Source: an uncultured Eubacteriales bacterium
GTDB taxonomy: Bacteria > Bacillota > Clostridia > Oscillospirales > Acutalibacteraceae
Assembly (NCBI GenBank): GCA_934489735.1
Contig: CAKSSR010000026.1
Coordinates: 1 to 26,983 of the forward strand
DNA length: 26,983 nt
Reading direction: 5' to 3'
Under the pieces are notes generated by a model, which was not told the origin of the DNA, ran no database searches, and saw only the letters and a program-made list of their open reading frames with translations. The position numbers and the translations under genes are program-made. Below, piece by piece: positions 13,430 through 22,702 of the stretch. How positions within the stretch are numbered: position 1 is the first letter of the stretch; the number at the start of each line of letters is the position of its first letter.

Positions 13430-15385
13430 ATGATATTGAATAGAATTGTTATGGTAGCAACATTTAGCATGTTATGCCTGGGGACAGCGATTTCGAATTC
13501 AAACGTAATTGCAATGGAAAACAATGAAAGCCCTGAGGGAAGAAAAGAACAAGCAAAAGGACATGAGGGTTTTGTATCGTTATATTATCTGGATGAAGAG
13601 TCTTATGAAAAAGCATTGGCATTATTTGAAAGGGAACTAAAAGATGAAAAAAGTCACGATTATGCCAGCGGGTATGCAATGTTTAAGACGCTCGAGCGAC
13701 TAGATGATGAAAAGGCGAGAAGATTTGCAGAGATTTATGAGCGAGAGATAAGTAATGATGAGAATTACTATTATGCTTATGAATATGCAAAATTGAAAAT
13801 GCTTGTCGAATTTGATGAACTGGAACAGTTTGATGAAGAAATGTTAGACGAATGTTCAATAATATTCAGGGACGAGATAGAAAAGGGCAAAAGCGGATTG
13901 TATGCCCATGAATATGCTTTATTGACGCATTATAATTTTAAAGAAGAATCTGAGATAAGATTGGCAACAGAAATATGTATTCAAGAAATTCTAGCAGGCA
14001 GAAGTAACGATTATGCCATGGAATATGCATGTTTATTAATCAAATATAGAATAGAAGAGGCAACCGCAAGGAAGCAAGCAGAAATATTTGAAAAGAATAT
14101 ATGCAATGGGAGAGCTTATGCTAGGAAGTATGCAGAATTAATAGCAATATATAATTTGAATGAGGACATAGCAAAGAAAATAACAGATGGCTATATATAT
14201 AATAGAAAAAACGAAGGTCTATCTGCTGAAATCGAAAGAAATGATGAAAAGCTTTGTATTTACAAAAGGAAAATCAAGAAAGGCGAAGAGCACATATATG
14301 CAATTGAATATGCAAGATTGCTGATTGATGAAGGAATAACGGAGGAAAAAGCAAATACAAGAGCGAAAATATATGAATCGGAGATAAACAATGGCCAGAC
14401 GCCTCTATATGCTAGAGAATATGCAAGACTGATAGTGGAAGATGAGCTAGAAGGAAGCAAAGCTCAAGGACTAGCTAAAGAAATCGAATTAAAAGCTGAG
14501 GAAAAAGATACTTATTTTGAAGAAGATTATGCAAGACTTGATTTAAAATATGATAAGAAGAGTAGAAGTAATATTTTTTTACCGAACGACTACATCACTC
14601 AAGACTTTTATAAAGATGAATGCAAGAATCTATTGAAAATTTATGAAGACAAATGCCTAGTAAATCTATTGGCAACTATATTTGATAGAGATATTAAACT
14701 AGGGAAAAGCTATGCTTATGCTAGAGAACATGCAAAAGCTAAAATTATTTATAATTTGGATGAAAATACAGCCAAAAGACAAGCAAAGATTTGCGAAATG
14801 GAAGTCAAGCGAGGAGAAAGTTACGTTTATGCATCAGAATACGCGAGATTGATAGTGATTTGCAAAGAAAATATAATCAATGCAAGAAAAATGGCAGCAA
14901 TATTTGATCAAGAGATGAAATTTTTTAGAAGAGAATGCTTTTCTAGAAAGTATGCAGAGCTGATTACAAAGTCATATAAAGGATATGAAGGAAATGTGAG
15001 AGCTACATCTGAGGTCCTTGAATATGAAGAACAAATTAATCAAGGAAAAAGTGAGATCTATGCATCAGAATATGCGAGAGTTTCATTTTATTACAACGTG
15101 CTGCATTACAATGGAGGAAATGGACTAGATATGGAGAAGCTACATGAAATGGCAAGTCTATTTGAGCAAAAGATATTGGAAGGCAAGAGTGAGCTTTATG
15201 CAAGAGAATATGCAAGATTAAAAGTGATTTGCAAAGAAACTGATGAGAAAGCGCAGAAAAAGTCAGAAATATTTACTGAATGCATTGAAAAAGGTATGAA
15301 ACCTGAAGCGGCCAGTGAGTATGTCATATCAATAATGGAAAAAGGCGAGGCAAAAGAACCACCTTTTAAAAAAATAAAATTATAA
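13430..15385 (+). CDS. Secreted 37-residue-repeat protein 1
   Basis: 651-residue protein from ATG 13430, chosen because GAGGG lies 8 bases upstream and the protein then begins with a signal peptide like its four neighbours; the frame is open 11 codons further. The signal (hydrophobic core with M-L-C-L-G-T-A-I-S, then V-I-A before M-E) suits signal peptidase I. The mature part is about a dozen units of roughly 35-43 residues, each with [GKS]-x-x-Y-A-x-E-Y-A-x-L followed by an A-x-I-[YF]-E helix, suggesting a helical solenoid. A non-repeat insertion with F-E-E-D-Y-A-R-L-D-L-K-Y lies near residues 365-420. The C-terminus is E-P-P-F-K-K-I-K-L. No cell-wall anchor motif is present. Family not recognised. 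Confidence 0.85.
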   Translation: MILNRIVMVATFSMLCLGTAISNSNVIAMENNESPEGRKEQAKGHEGFVSLYYLDEESYEKALALFERELKDEKSHDYASGYAMFKTLERLDDEKARRFAEIYEREISNDENYYYAYEYAKLKMLVEFDELEQFDEEMLDECSIIFRDEIEKGKSGLYAHEYALLTHYNFKEESEIRLATEICIQEILAGRSNDYAMEYACLLIKYRIEEATARKQAEIFEKNICNGRAYARKYAELIAIYNLNEDIAKKITDGYIYNRKNEGLSAEIERNDEKLCIYKRKIKKGEEHIYAIEYARLLIDEGITEEKANTRAKIYESEINNGQTPLYAREYARLIVEDELEGSKAQGLAKEIELKAEEKDTYFEEDYARLDLKYDKKSRSNIFLPNDYITQDFYKDECKNLLKIYEDKCLVNLLATIFDRDIKLGKSYAYAREHAKAKIIYNLDENTAKRQAKICEMEVKRGESYVYASEYARLIVICKENIINARKMAAIFDQEMKFFRRECFSRKYAELITKSYKGYEGNVRATSEVLEYEEQINQGKSEIYASEYARVSFYYNVLHYNGGNGLDMEKLHEMASLFEQKILEGKSELYAREYARLKVICKETDEKAQKKSEIFTECIEKGMKPEAASEYVISIMEKGEAKEPPFKKIKL

Positions 15386-15407
15386 TCTGAAAGGAATATG
15401 AATTAAT

Positions 15408-18400
15408 ATGTTAAGTAAATTTATAAAAATGTCAACGTGTATATTGTGCTTGGGAACAATGATCTCAGGTTTATCTACTATAGCAATGGAAAAGAATAAT
15501 AATAATGATGCTCTAGGAAGTGGTTATGTTAATACAAATGGCGAGCAAGAAAGAGAAAGTGATGAGATCAATTTTGATGAATGTATGGACTTGATAGAAA
15601 CCTATGGCTTGAATGAGGAAAAGTCTGAAGAGGCAATGGACTTGTTTGAAGATATAGTAAAAAAACGTAGAGAGGCAACGAAAAAGAATAGAACTGAAGA
15701 CTATGCTTATGAATATGTAAAATTATTATTGGTCGATGGAGTAAAGGATATTAGTATTGTAGAAAAAGTAGCGGAGCTGTATGAAAAGTTATTAGCAGAT
15801 GGTAAGTGCGAGCTATATAGCGATGAATATGCAAGACTAATAGTTATTTATAAATTAAGTGAACGTCAAGCAGATGAAGCAGCAAATATATATGCAGATA
15901 AAGTTGAAAGAGGACGTACAGATATAAAGTATGCTGATGTATATGCCAGGTCACAAGTAATATATGAAATAAAAGAAAAATCTGAAATGAATAAGTTTAT
16001 GAGATCGTATAAGAGCAAAATTAAGAAGGGCCTTAGTGAAAGCTATGCGGGTAAGTATGCAGAATTAAAGGTAACCGAAGATTTGAATGATGAAGAGATA
16101 GATAGAATTGCAAAAATTTATGAAAGAGAAATTAATAGCGGCAAAAGTGTGAATTATGCCAATAGATATGTGAGAGCATTAATGTTTGATAGACTAAATG
16201 AACCATTTGCGAGAATGATGGCTTCGTCATATGAGACAAAATTAGCAGAAAGGTATTCAACGGCTTATGCCAGAAAGTATTCGAGTTTACAAATACTTTA
16301 TTGTGGATTAAGCGCTATAAAGGCAGATAAGATTGCACAGGCATATTCTGAGAAGGTTGAATCAGATGGAAAGAAATATGAATATAGAAATAGAAAATAT
16401 GAAGATTATGTAGACGAATATGTGGAATTAATGATAAATGTTAAGCTGGACGCTAGACGAGCAGATATAATTGCAAAGGATTATGCGGAAAGAGTCGATA
16501 AATATAAGGGAAAAGATGATGACGACAGAAAAATGTATAAGATGTGCGAAAGAGAATATTTAATGTTGACGATAGTTAATATGATAAATGAGACTCAAGC
16601 AAATGAATGTATGGAAATATATAGACAAAAGATTAGCGAACGTAAAAGTGCAGAATATGCCCATGAGTATTCGGTATTAAAAGTGGTTTACAAGTTTACG
16701 GATGAACAAGCAGATAGAGGTGCAAAGATATATGAAAAGGATATTTGGCAAGATAAAAGTGCTAACTATATTAATAAATATTTAGAATTATCTATACTTC
16801 ATAAATTAAGTGAAGAAATAGCAAATAGAGGGGCAGCAATGTATGAACAATGCATTGAAAGATATGGAAACGTAGACCTTGCTAATGAGTGCGTTAAGTA
16901 TAAAGTGTTTGAAAGAATGAGTAATAGAGAAGCATATGAAGCAATAGAAATTTACAAACAGAAAATTGATGAAGGACATGGCAATTCTTATGCATATAAG
17001 TTCGCAAGACTGAGAGTGTTTATCGATACCTTTGGAAGTAATGTCTGTATGAAGGCTTTTGACGTGAGCGATGAGGAAATGGAACTGTATATGACTATGA
17101 TTGAAGACGAAGTGACAGCAGGCAGAAGCGCCCTTTATGCAATCGAATACTTAATGTTTAAATATTTTAGTGGACTAAAAGAATCATCAGCAAGAATGTA
17201 CGCAGAAATCTTTGATCAGGAAATAAAGAGTGGTAAAAGTATTGAATATGCAAGAGAATATACATATCTATTGATAGAATTTAGACTAGAAGAATCAGTT
17301 GCAAGGCAAAGAGCTGAAGTGTTTGAGAGAAATTTAAGCAAAGGTGTGCAAGGTGCTAGAAGATTTGCAGAAGCAGTAGTAAGTTATGGCTTGGACAGGA
17401 AAGCAACAAATGACGTATTGACAAGGAGAGGATATAATGCTCATCAACGTATGCCATATGGTTATACGTATTTCTCAGGAACGGGATATAGAAAGAATTA
17501 TATTGGTAAGGAAGGAAGAGAACTCTATGATACTTATCAAGAAAAACTTAAAGAGGGAAGCCATACCTATGCTAGAGAATATGTGCGAATATTAGAACAA
17601 ATGGCAAATAGAGCGGGAAGTATTGATATATCTAAAATGGCAAGGATATATGAGATTGAAGTTAAAAAAGGAAGAACTGCTCTATATGCAAGAGAATATG
17701 CAAGACTTATAGTCAAAAATTGCTTACATGAAGACATAGCAAGAAGAATGGCAGAAGAAGTTGAACAAAGTGTTAAGACAGCAACTAATGCTAATACGGA
17801 AGAAGAATATAGGAAACTATATTCGCCAGGAGCTCTTATGCAACTATGCCATCTATCTATGTCGCGCATAAATGAAATGGGTAGCTGGAGATTAGAAAAG
17901 AGCTTGACTTCATACTTGGAACGTATAGGCTCAGAAGAATTTAGTGGAATTAAGTCAAAGGAAAGAGAGGAATTAATAACAAGCCTTAAAAAGATAATAA
18001 GAAAAAGCCTTTCAGAAGGGAAGGACCTTGCTTATGCAAAAGAGTATGCGAAAGCAAAAGTTATTTATAAATTAGATGAAAGATCAGCAAAGAGACAAGC
18101 GGAAATTTGCAGTATGGAAGTTAAATCAGGAGAAAGTTATATTTATGCATCAGAATATGCAAGATTGTTAGTAACATGCAAAGAAAATTTAACTGATGCA
18201 AGGGAACAGGTAGCAATGTTTGATAGAGAACTTGAATCAGGTAAAAGTGAATGCTTTGCTAGAAAACTTACAGAACTTACATTGAAAGAAGGTATAGATG
18301 CTGAAGCAGCTTCTAAAGAAGCACTTTGCTTTGAAACAGAACTCATGCATGGCAGTAGCGAAATTTATGCATCAGAATATGCTAAGCTTGTAACGATTTA

Positions 18401-18662
18401 TGGAGTGGAAGGTAAATCTATCGAGAAAAAAGTTAGAAGAATGGCAGAAATAATCGAAAAGGAACTTGATGCAGGGAAGAGTCAGATATATGCAAGAGAG
18501 TATGCAAGATTAAAAGTTATGACTCGTAGGCAGGAAAGTAATGCAAGAAAAATAGCGGAAAGATTTGAGCAACTTATAGGAGAAGGAATGAGCCCTGAAG
18601 AAGCTAGAGAATGTGCAGAAACCTATAAAAAACCACCTTGTAAGAGAACTAAGAGGCAGTAA
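15408..18662 (+). CDS. Secreted 37-residue-repeat protein 2
   Basis: 1084-residue paralogue 22 bases after gene 1, with GAAAGGA upstream. Signal peptide: basic start, S-T-C-I-L-C-L-G-T-M-I-S core, S-T-I-A before M-E. A short acidic/Asn-rich linker is followed by about 25 repeat units, among them near-consensus Y-A-R-E-Y-A-R-L copies, with a less regular insertion near residues 665-700. The last third has the same order of units as gene 1 (K-E-Y-A-K-A-K-V-I-Y-K-L-D-E, then S-Y-I-Y-A-S-E-Y-A-R-L). The end is K-P-P-C-K-R-T-K-R-Q. Lys and Glu are abundant throughout. Function unknown. Confidence 0.85.
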   Translation: MLSKFIKMSTCILCLGTMISGLSTIAMEKNNNNDALGSGYVNTNGEQERESDEINFDECMDLIETYGLNEEKSEEAMDLFEDIVKKRREATKKNRTEDYAYEYVKLLLVDGVKDISIVEKVAELYEKLLADGKCELYSDEYARLIVIYKLSERQADEAANIYADKVERGRTDIKYADVYARSQVIYEIKEKSEMNKFMRSYKSKIKKGLSESYAGKYAELKVTEDLNDEEIDRIAKIYEREINSGKSVNYANRYVRALMFDRLNEPFARMMASSYETKLAERYSTAYARKYSSLQILYCGLSAIKADKIAQAYSEKVESDGKKYEYRNRKYEDYVDEYVELMINVKLDARRADIIAKDYAERVDKYKGKDDDDRKMYKMCEREYLMLTIVNMINETQANECMEIYRQKISERKSAEYAHEYSVLKVVYKFTDEQADRGAKIYEKDIWQDKSANYINKYLELSILHKLSEEIANRGAAMYEQCIERYGNVDLANECVKYKVFERMSNREAYEAIEIYKQKIDEGHGNSYAYKFARLRVFIDTFGSNVCMKAFDVSDEEMELYMTMIEDEVTAGRSALYAIEYLMFKYFSGLKESSARMYAEIFDQEIKSGKSIEYAREYTYLLIEFRLEESVARQRAEVFERNLSKGVQGARRFAEAVVSYGLDRKATNDVLTRRGYNAHQRMPYGYTYFSGTGYRKNYIGKEGRELYDTYQEKLKEGSHTYAREYVRILEQMANRAGSIDISKMARIYEIEVKKGRTALYAREYARLIVKNCLHEDIARRMAEEVEQSVKTATNANTEEEYRKLYSPGALMQLCHLSMSRINEMGSWRLEKSLTSYLERIGSEEFSGIKSKEREELITSLKKIIRKSLSEGKDLAYAKEYAKAKVIYKLDERSAKRQAEICSMEVKSGESYIYASEYARLLVTCKENLTDAREQVAMFDRELESGKSECFARKLTELTLKEGIDAEAASKEALCFETELMHGSSEIYASEYAKLVTIYGVEGKSIEKKVRRMAEIIEKELDAGKSQIYAREYARLKVMTRRQESNARKIAERFEQLIGEGMSPEEARECAETYKKPPCKRTKRQ

Positions 18663-18690
18663 TAATTAAAAGTTCGAAAGGAAGAAGGAA

Positions 18691-21600
18691 ATGTTAAGCA
18701 AAATAATAAGAATATCTACTTGTGCATTATGCTTGGGAACGATAATTTCAAGTTTATCTGCGGTAGCAATGGAAAATGATGAAAATGTTCACGAAGATGT
18801 TGTGAAAAGTGAAAGGTCGAATACAATCAAAAGACCTGGGGACGATGATATCTACTTCCAGGAATATAAAAGATTGATCTCGTTTTATAAATTCGACGAA
18901 AAGACTGCCATGAGGATAGTTAGGTTATACAGAAAAAAAGCAGAAGAAGGAAATAGTCAAGCATACTCCCTTAGATTTGCAATGCTGGCTGTGACAACTG
19001 ATTATAGTGGAAAGAAAATTAGCAGAAATGCAAGACTGTATGAGAGAAAACTTGAAGAGTCTATGAATACAGATTATGCTTACTTTTACTCAGAATTGAA
19101 ATTGTTTAAGGGAGTTAGCGATGAAGAAGCAAACGACGGAGCAATGATATATGAAGACAAGATCACGGATGGAAAAAGTTTTCATTATGCTAGTGAATAT
19201 GCGAAATTAATTGTATTTAATAAGTATGATCGTGATAGCGCTGATAAATATGCAAGAACTTATGATAAACAAATTAACAAGGGCTTGGATAAAATTTATG
19301 CTGAGGAATATGCATATTTGAAAGTACATATGGGATTGAGTAAATCGGATGCAAATAGAGGAGTTACGATGCTTTACTATAAGCTGAAAGAAGGAAAAAG
19401 TCTGAAATATGGCAGGGCTTACGTGATTGCGAGAATAATTAGTGGATTAGGAGAAGCCGTGTCAGACGAATATGCAGCAATTTATGAGCAAGAACTAAAC
19501 AAAGGTAAAAGTGAGGCATATGCTTATGGCTGTGCGACAGCAAAAATGTACTACTTTATGACCGATGACGTACTGGCAGATAAGGCGGGAGTAATATGCG
19601 AAGAGAAATTTAAAGAAGGAATGAGCAGAATATATGGCGCTATATATGCAATATTAAAGACGCATTATGATGTTGATGATAAATTGGCAAATAGATTTTT
19701 GAATTTGTATGCAAAAAGAATAAGAAAAGGTGCAAATCCCAACTACGTTTATCAGTATTTGGTATCGAGAATGCTTGATGGATTAGACAGAGAGAAGTCA
19801 GATGCATGCGCAAGAGCATATGAGCAGCAGATTATTGGAGGGAAAAGCTTAATATATGCTGACGCTTATTCATGTTTGGCAAGGCTTCATAACATCGGAG
19901 AAATGACACTCGATATAGGAGCAAGACTCTATGAAGAAAATATGAGAAAAGGGAAAGGAATTTCGTATTCCTATATGTATTCTTTATTGAAAGTGCAAGA
20001 GGGATCCGATGATGAGGTATTGAATGAATTTGCAAAGATATATAAAGAGAATATAGTAAGTGGTAATAAAGAAGAAATTTCATACGTAATTGCAATGCTA
20101 AAAGTATATGATCATTTGGATGATGATATGGTGGCAAGAGTAGTAGATGTATATGACTGGAAACGAAAAGAAGGAAAGACGGAAGATTATGCATATGAAT
20201 ATGCTCTCTTAAAAGAAAATAACAAATTGAATGAGAAAGATCTGGATAAGGGAGCAAAAATATATGAAGATGTTAGAGATCGTGGAAGAAGCAAGGATTA
20301 TGCACATGAATTCGTATTGGCAAAACTATATGAATCGGCAACAAACGGACAGGCAGAAGAATGCGCAAGGACATATTTGGATACATTGCGGGAACATGAG
20401 AGAGAATATTTTCGCATATACGCACTCCTTAAAATGAATTATGAAAAAGATGATAAAGCAGCAAGTAAGGGAGCAGAACTATTTGTAGATGCAATAAAGA
20501 AAGGACATAATATAAATTATGCTTATGCCTATGTCATATTTGGATTTTGTCACGGTTTTTCACGTCAGGAAGCATGTGAATGCGCAGATTTGTATGATAA
20601 ATATATATCAGAAGGTAATAATCTAAGAAAAGCTTATAAATATGTATACTTGATTGCAAAAAAACATGTAGACAAAGAGACCGCAAACAAAGCAGCAGAG
20701 ATATATGATGAAATGCTAAACAAGGGAAAAAGCAAAGTCTATTCTGAAGCATATGCAGATTTTGTAACAATTGAAAAGCTTGATAAAGCAACAGTAGATA
20801 AATGTATGAAAATATATGAAAAAAAATCATGCATATGCAAGACTTATGCTTATAAATATGCAATATTGAAAGTAGTTGATGAACTAAATGACAGAGAGGC
20901 AGATGAAATTGCAAAGATATATAGTAAGAAGATCGTTGAGGACGGCTTCGATGACGTCTTTGCAGATAAGTATGCACGTTCAATAGTACTGGAAGGGTTA
21001 AGTAGTAATGAAGCAGCTTTTAGAGCAGCAATATATGAAAGTAGTATCCAGGAAGGAAAAAGTATCTGCTATGCTAATGAATATTTGAAATTAGCAGAAC
21101 TTTCGAGAAAAGGAGAAGTAAAAATTAAGGATCGAGACAAAGTAGCAGAAATATATGAGAATGAAATTAAAAATGGTAGTAATGAATTGTATGCCCATGA
21201 GTATGCTTTAGCAAAAGACTCTGTTACTAATGATACAGATTGTGAAGATTCAATAGTAAGATTGATGACAGAAATATGTATCCGGGAAATCCAAAGCGGG
21301 AAAAGTGCTATTTATGCAAGAAAATATGCAAGTTTATTAGTGAAATCTAGAATAAAAGAATCAATTGCAAGGGAGCAGGCAAGAATATTTGAAGAAAATA
21401 TTATTTGCAAAGGCATAGGCTATGCTGATAGGTATGCTGAGTCAGTGGCTCTATATAAACTGGACGAAGAAAGCATAAAGGAAAGAATGAGCAGAGTCGG
21501 AGGACCACATAGAGATAGGTTATATTTATTAAACAGAAGTAGAAAACGAAGAGGGGAATTCTATATTTATTTAAATGAAATAAAAAAAGGGAGAAGTTAT

Positions 21601-22680
21601 ATTTATGCTAGAGAATATGCAAGATTGTTTAAAAATGAATATAATGGATCAAATAAAAATATAGAAGAACGAGCAAAAGTATACGAGCTGGAGATAAATG
21701 ACGGGAAATCTTGTATATATGCTAGGGAATATGCAAGACTTGTGGTGGAAAATAAAATGGAAAAGCAAGAAGCGGAAAGACTTGCAAAAGAAGCAGAGAC
21801 AAAAGCTTTGATAAAAGATAGTAATTTTGAAGAAGATTATGCAAAATTAGACTTCAGATATCTAAGGTCAAGAGATAGGTTTTACTTGCCGACGTATTCT
21901 ATTGATAGGATTAAAAGAATGGAATATATAAATTTGCTGCGTGTTTACAAAAATAAGGGAATAGCCGAATTGTGTACGGGCATATTTGAAAAAAGTATTG
22001 GATTGGGAAGAAGTTGTGCATATTCAAGAGAGTATGCGAAAGCTAAAGTTATATATGGTTTAAATGAAGCTGATGCAACGAGACAGGCAGAGATCTGCGA
22101 AAAAGAAATTAGTTTAGGAGAAAGTTACGTTTATGCATCAGAATATGCAAGATTGATAGTGATTTGCAAAGAAAATGTAAAAGATGCAAGGAAGATGGCA
22201 TCAATTTTTGATCAAGAAATGAAAAGTTACCCTTGCGAATGTAAATCGAGAAAGATGGCTCAATTGATTGTAAAGTCTAATAAAGGTTACGGAGATTCCT
22301 TGAAAGAAACCAGTATATATTTGGAAAAGATTGAGGCAGATAAGAAAGAATCATATGCGTCGGAATATGCTAGACTTGCAATGATATATGATATAAATGG
22401 CAAGCCGTTAAACATGAGTAGAGTAGAAAGAATGGCAAGCTTGTACGAAAAAGAGATGACTAATGGCAAAAGTCAACTTTATTCACGAGAATATGCGAGA
22501 TTAGTAGTCTTATGTCATAAAAAAGAAGATAAAGCTAGACTGATGGCAGAGATATTTGAAGAATATGTTAACGAGGGAATGACAATCGATAATGCTAGGA
22601 AGCAAACTATTTCAATTGTTAAGAGTGGAAATAGAAAAAGTATATGTATTGAGCCTCCATGCAAGAAAAAAAATAATTAA
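18691..22680 (+). CDS. Secreted 37-residue-repeat protein 3 (largest)
   Basis: 1329-residue paralogue, 28 bases after gene 2, with GAAGGA just before the ATG. Signal peptide S-T-C-A-L-C-L-G-T-I-I-S with S-A-V-A before M-E. Roughly 30-35 repeat units follow; near the N-terminus they keep a strict 37-residue spacing, for example from Y-A-Y-F-Y-S to Y-A-S-E-Y-A to Y-A-E-E-Y-A. The C-terminal part shares gene 1's non-repeat insertion (F-E-E-D-Y-A-K-L-D-F-R-Y, then F-Y-L-P). The end is E-P-P-C-K-K-K-N-N. Two other frames on both strands stay open by chance inside the repeats and are not genes. Confidence 0.85.
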   Translation: MLSKIIRISTCALCLGTIISSLSAVAMENDENVHEDVVKSERSNTIKRPGDDDIYFQEYKRLISFYKFDEKTAMRIVRLYRKKAEEGNSQAYSLRFAMLAVTTDYSGKKISRNARLYERKLEESMNTDYAYFYSELKLFKGVSDEEANDGAMIYEDKITDGKSFHYASEYAKLIVFNKYDRDSADKYARTYDKQINKGLDKIYAEEYAYLKVHMGLSKSDANRGVTMLYYKLKEGKSLKYGRAYVIARIISGLGEAVSDEYAAIYEQELNKGKSEAYAYGCATAKMYYFMTDDVLADKAGVICEEKFKEGMSRIYGAIYAILKTHYDVDDKLANRFLNLYAKRIRKGANPNYVYQYLVSRMLDGLDREKSDACARAYEQQIIGGKSLIYADAYSCLARLHNIGEMTLDIGARLYEENMRKGKGISYSYMYSLLKVQEGSDDEVLNEFAKIYKENIVSGNKEEISYVIAMLKVYDHLDDDMVARVVDVYDWKRKEGKTEDYAYEYALLKENNKLNEKDLDKGAKIYEDVRDRGRSKDYAHEFVLAKLYESATNGQAEECARTYLDTLREHEREYFRIYALLKMNYEKDDKAASKGAELFVDAIKKGHNINYAYAYVIFGFCHGFSRQEACECADLYDKYISEGNNLRKAYKYVYLIAKKHVDKETANKAAEIYDEMLNKGKSKVYSEAYADFVTIEKLDKATVDKCMKIYEKKSCICKTYAYKYAILKVVDELNDREADEIAKIYSKKIVEDGFDDVFADKYARSIVLEGLSSNEAAFRAAIYESSIQEGKSICYANEYLKLAELSRKGEVKIKDRDKVAEIYENEIKNGSNELYAHEYALAKDSVTNDTDCEDSIVRLMTEICIREIQSGKSAIYARKYASLLVKSRIKESIAREQARIFEENIICKGIGYADRYAESVALYKLDEESIKERMSRVGGPHRDRLYLLNRSRKRRGEFYIYLNEIKKGRSYIYAREYARLFKNEYNGSNKNIEERAKVYELEINDGKSCIYAREYARLVVENKMEKQEAERLAKEAETKALIKDSNFEEDYAKLDFRYLRSRDRFYLPTYSIDRIKRMEYINLLRVYKNKGIAELCTGIFEKSIGLGRSCAYSREYAKAKVIYGLNEADATRQAEICEKEISLGESYVYASEYARLIVICKENVKDARKMASIFDQEMKSYPCECKSRKMAQLIVKSNKGYGDSLKETSIYLEKIEADKKESYASEYARLAMIYDINGKPLNMSRVERMASLYEKEMTNGKSQLYSREYARLVVLCHKKEDKARLMAEIFEEYVNEGMTIDNARKQTISIVKSGNRKSICIEPPCKKKNN

Positions 22681-22702
22681 ATATCAGAAAGGAATAATAA
22701 TA

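Noticed and set aside
19832..20983. Long open frames on both strands inside repeat gene 3
   Set aside because: They are by-products of the repetitive, stop-poor codons of the real gene; no ribosome sites and Leu/His/Tyr-biased products.
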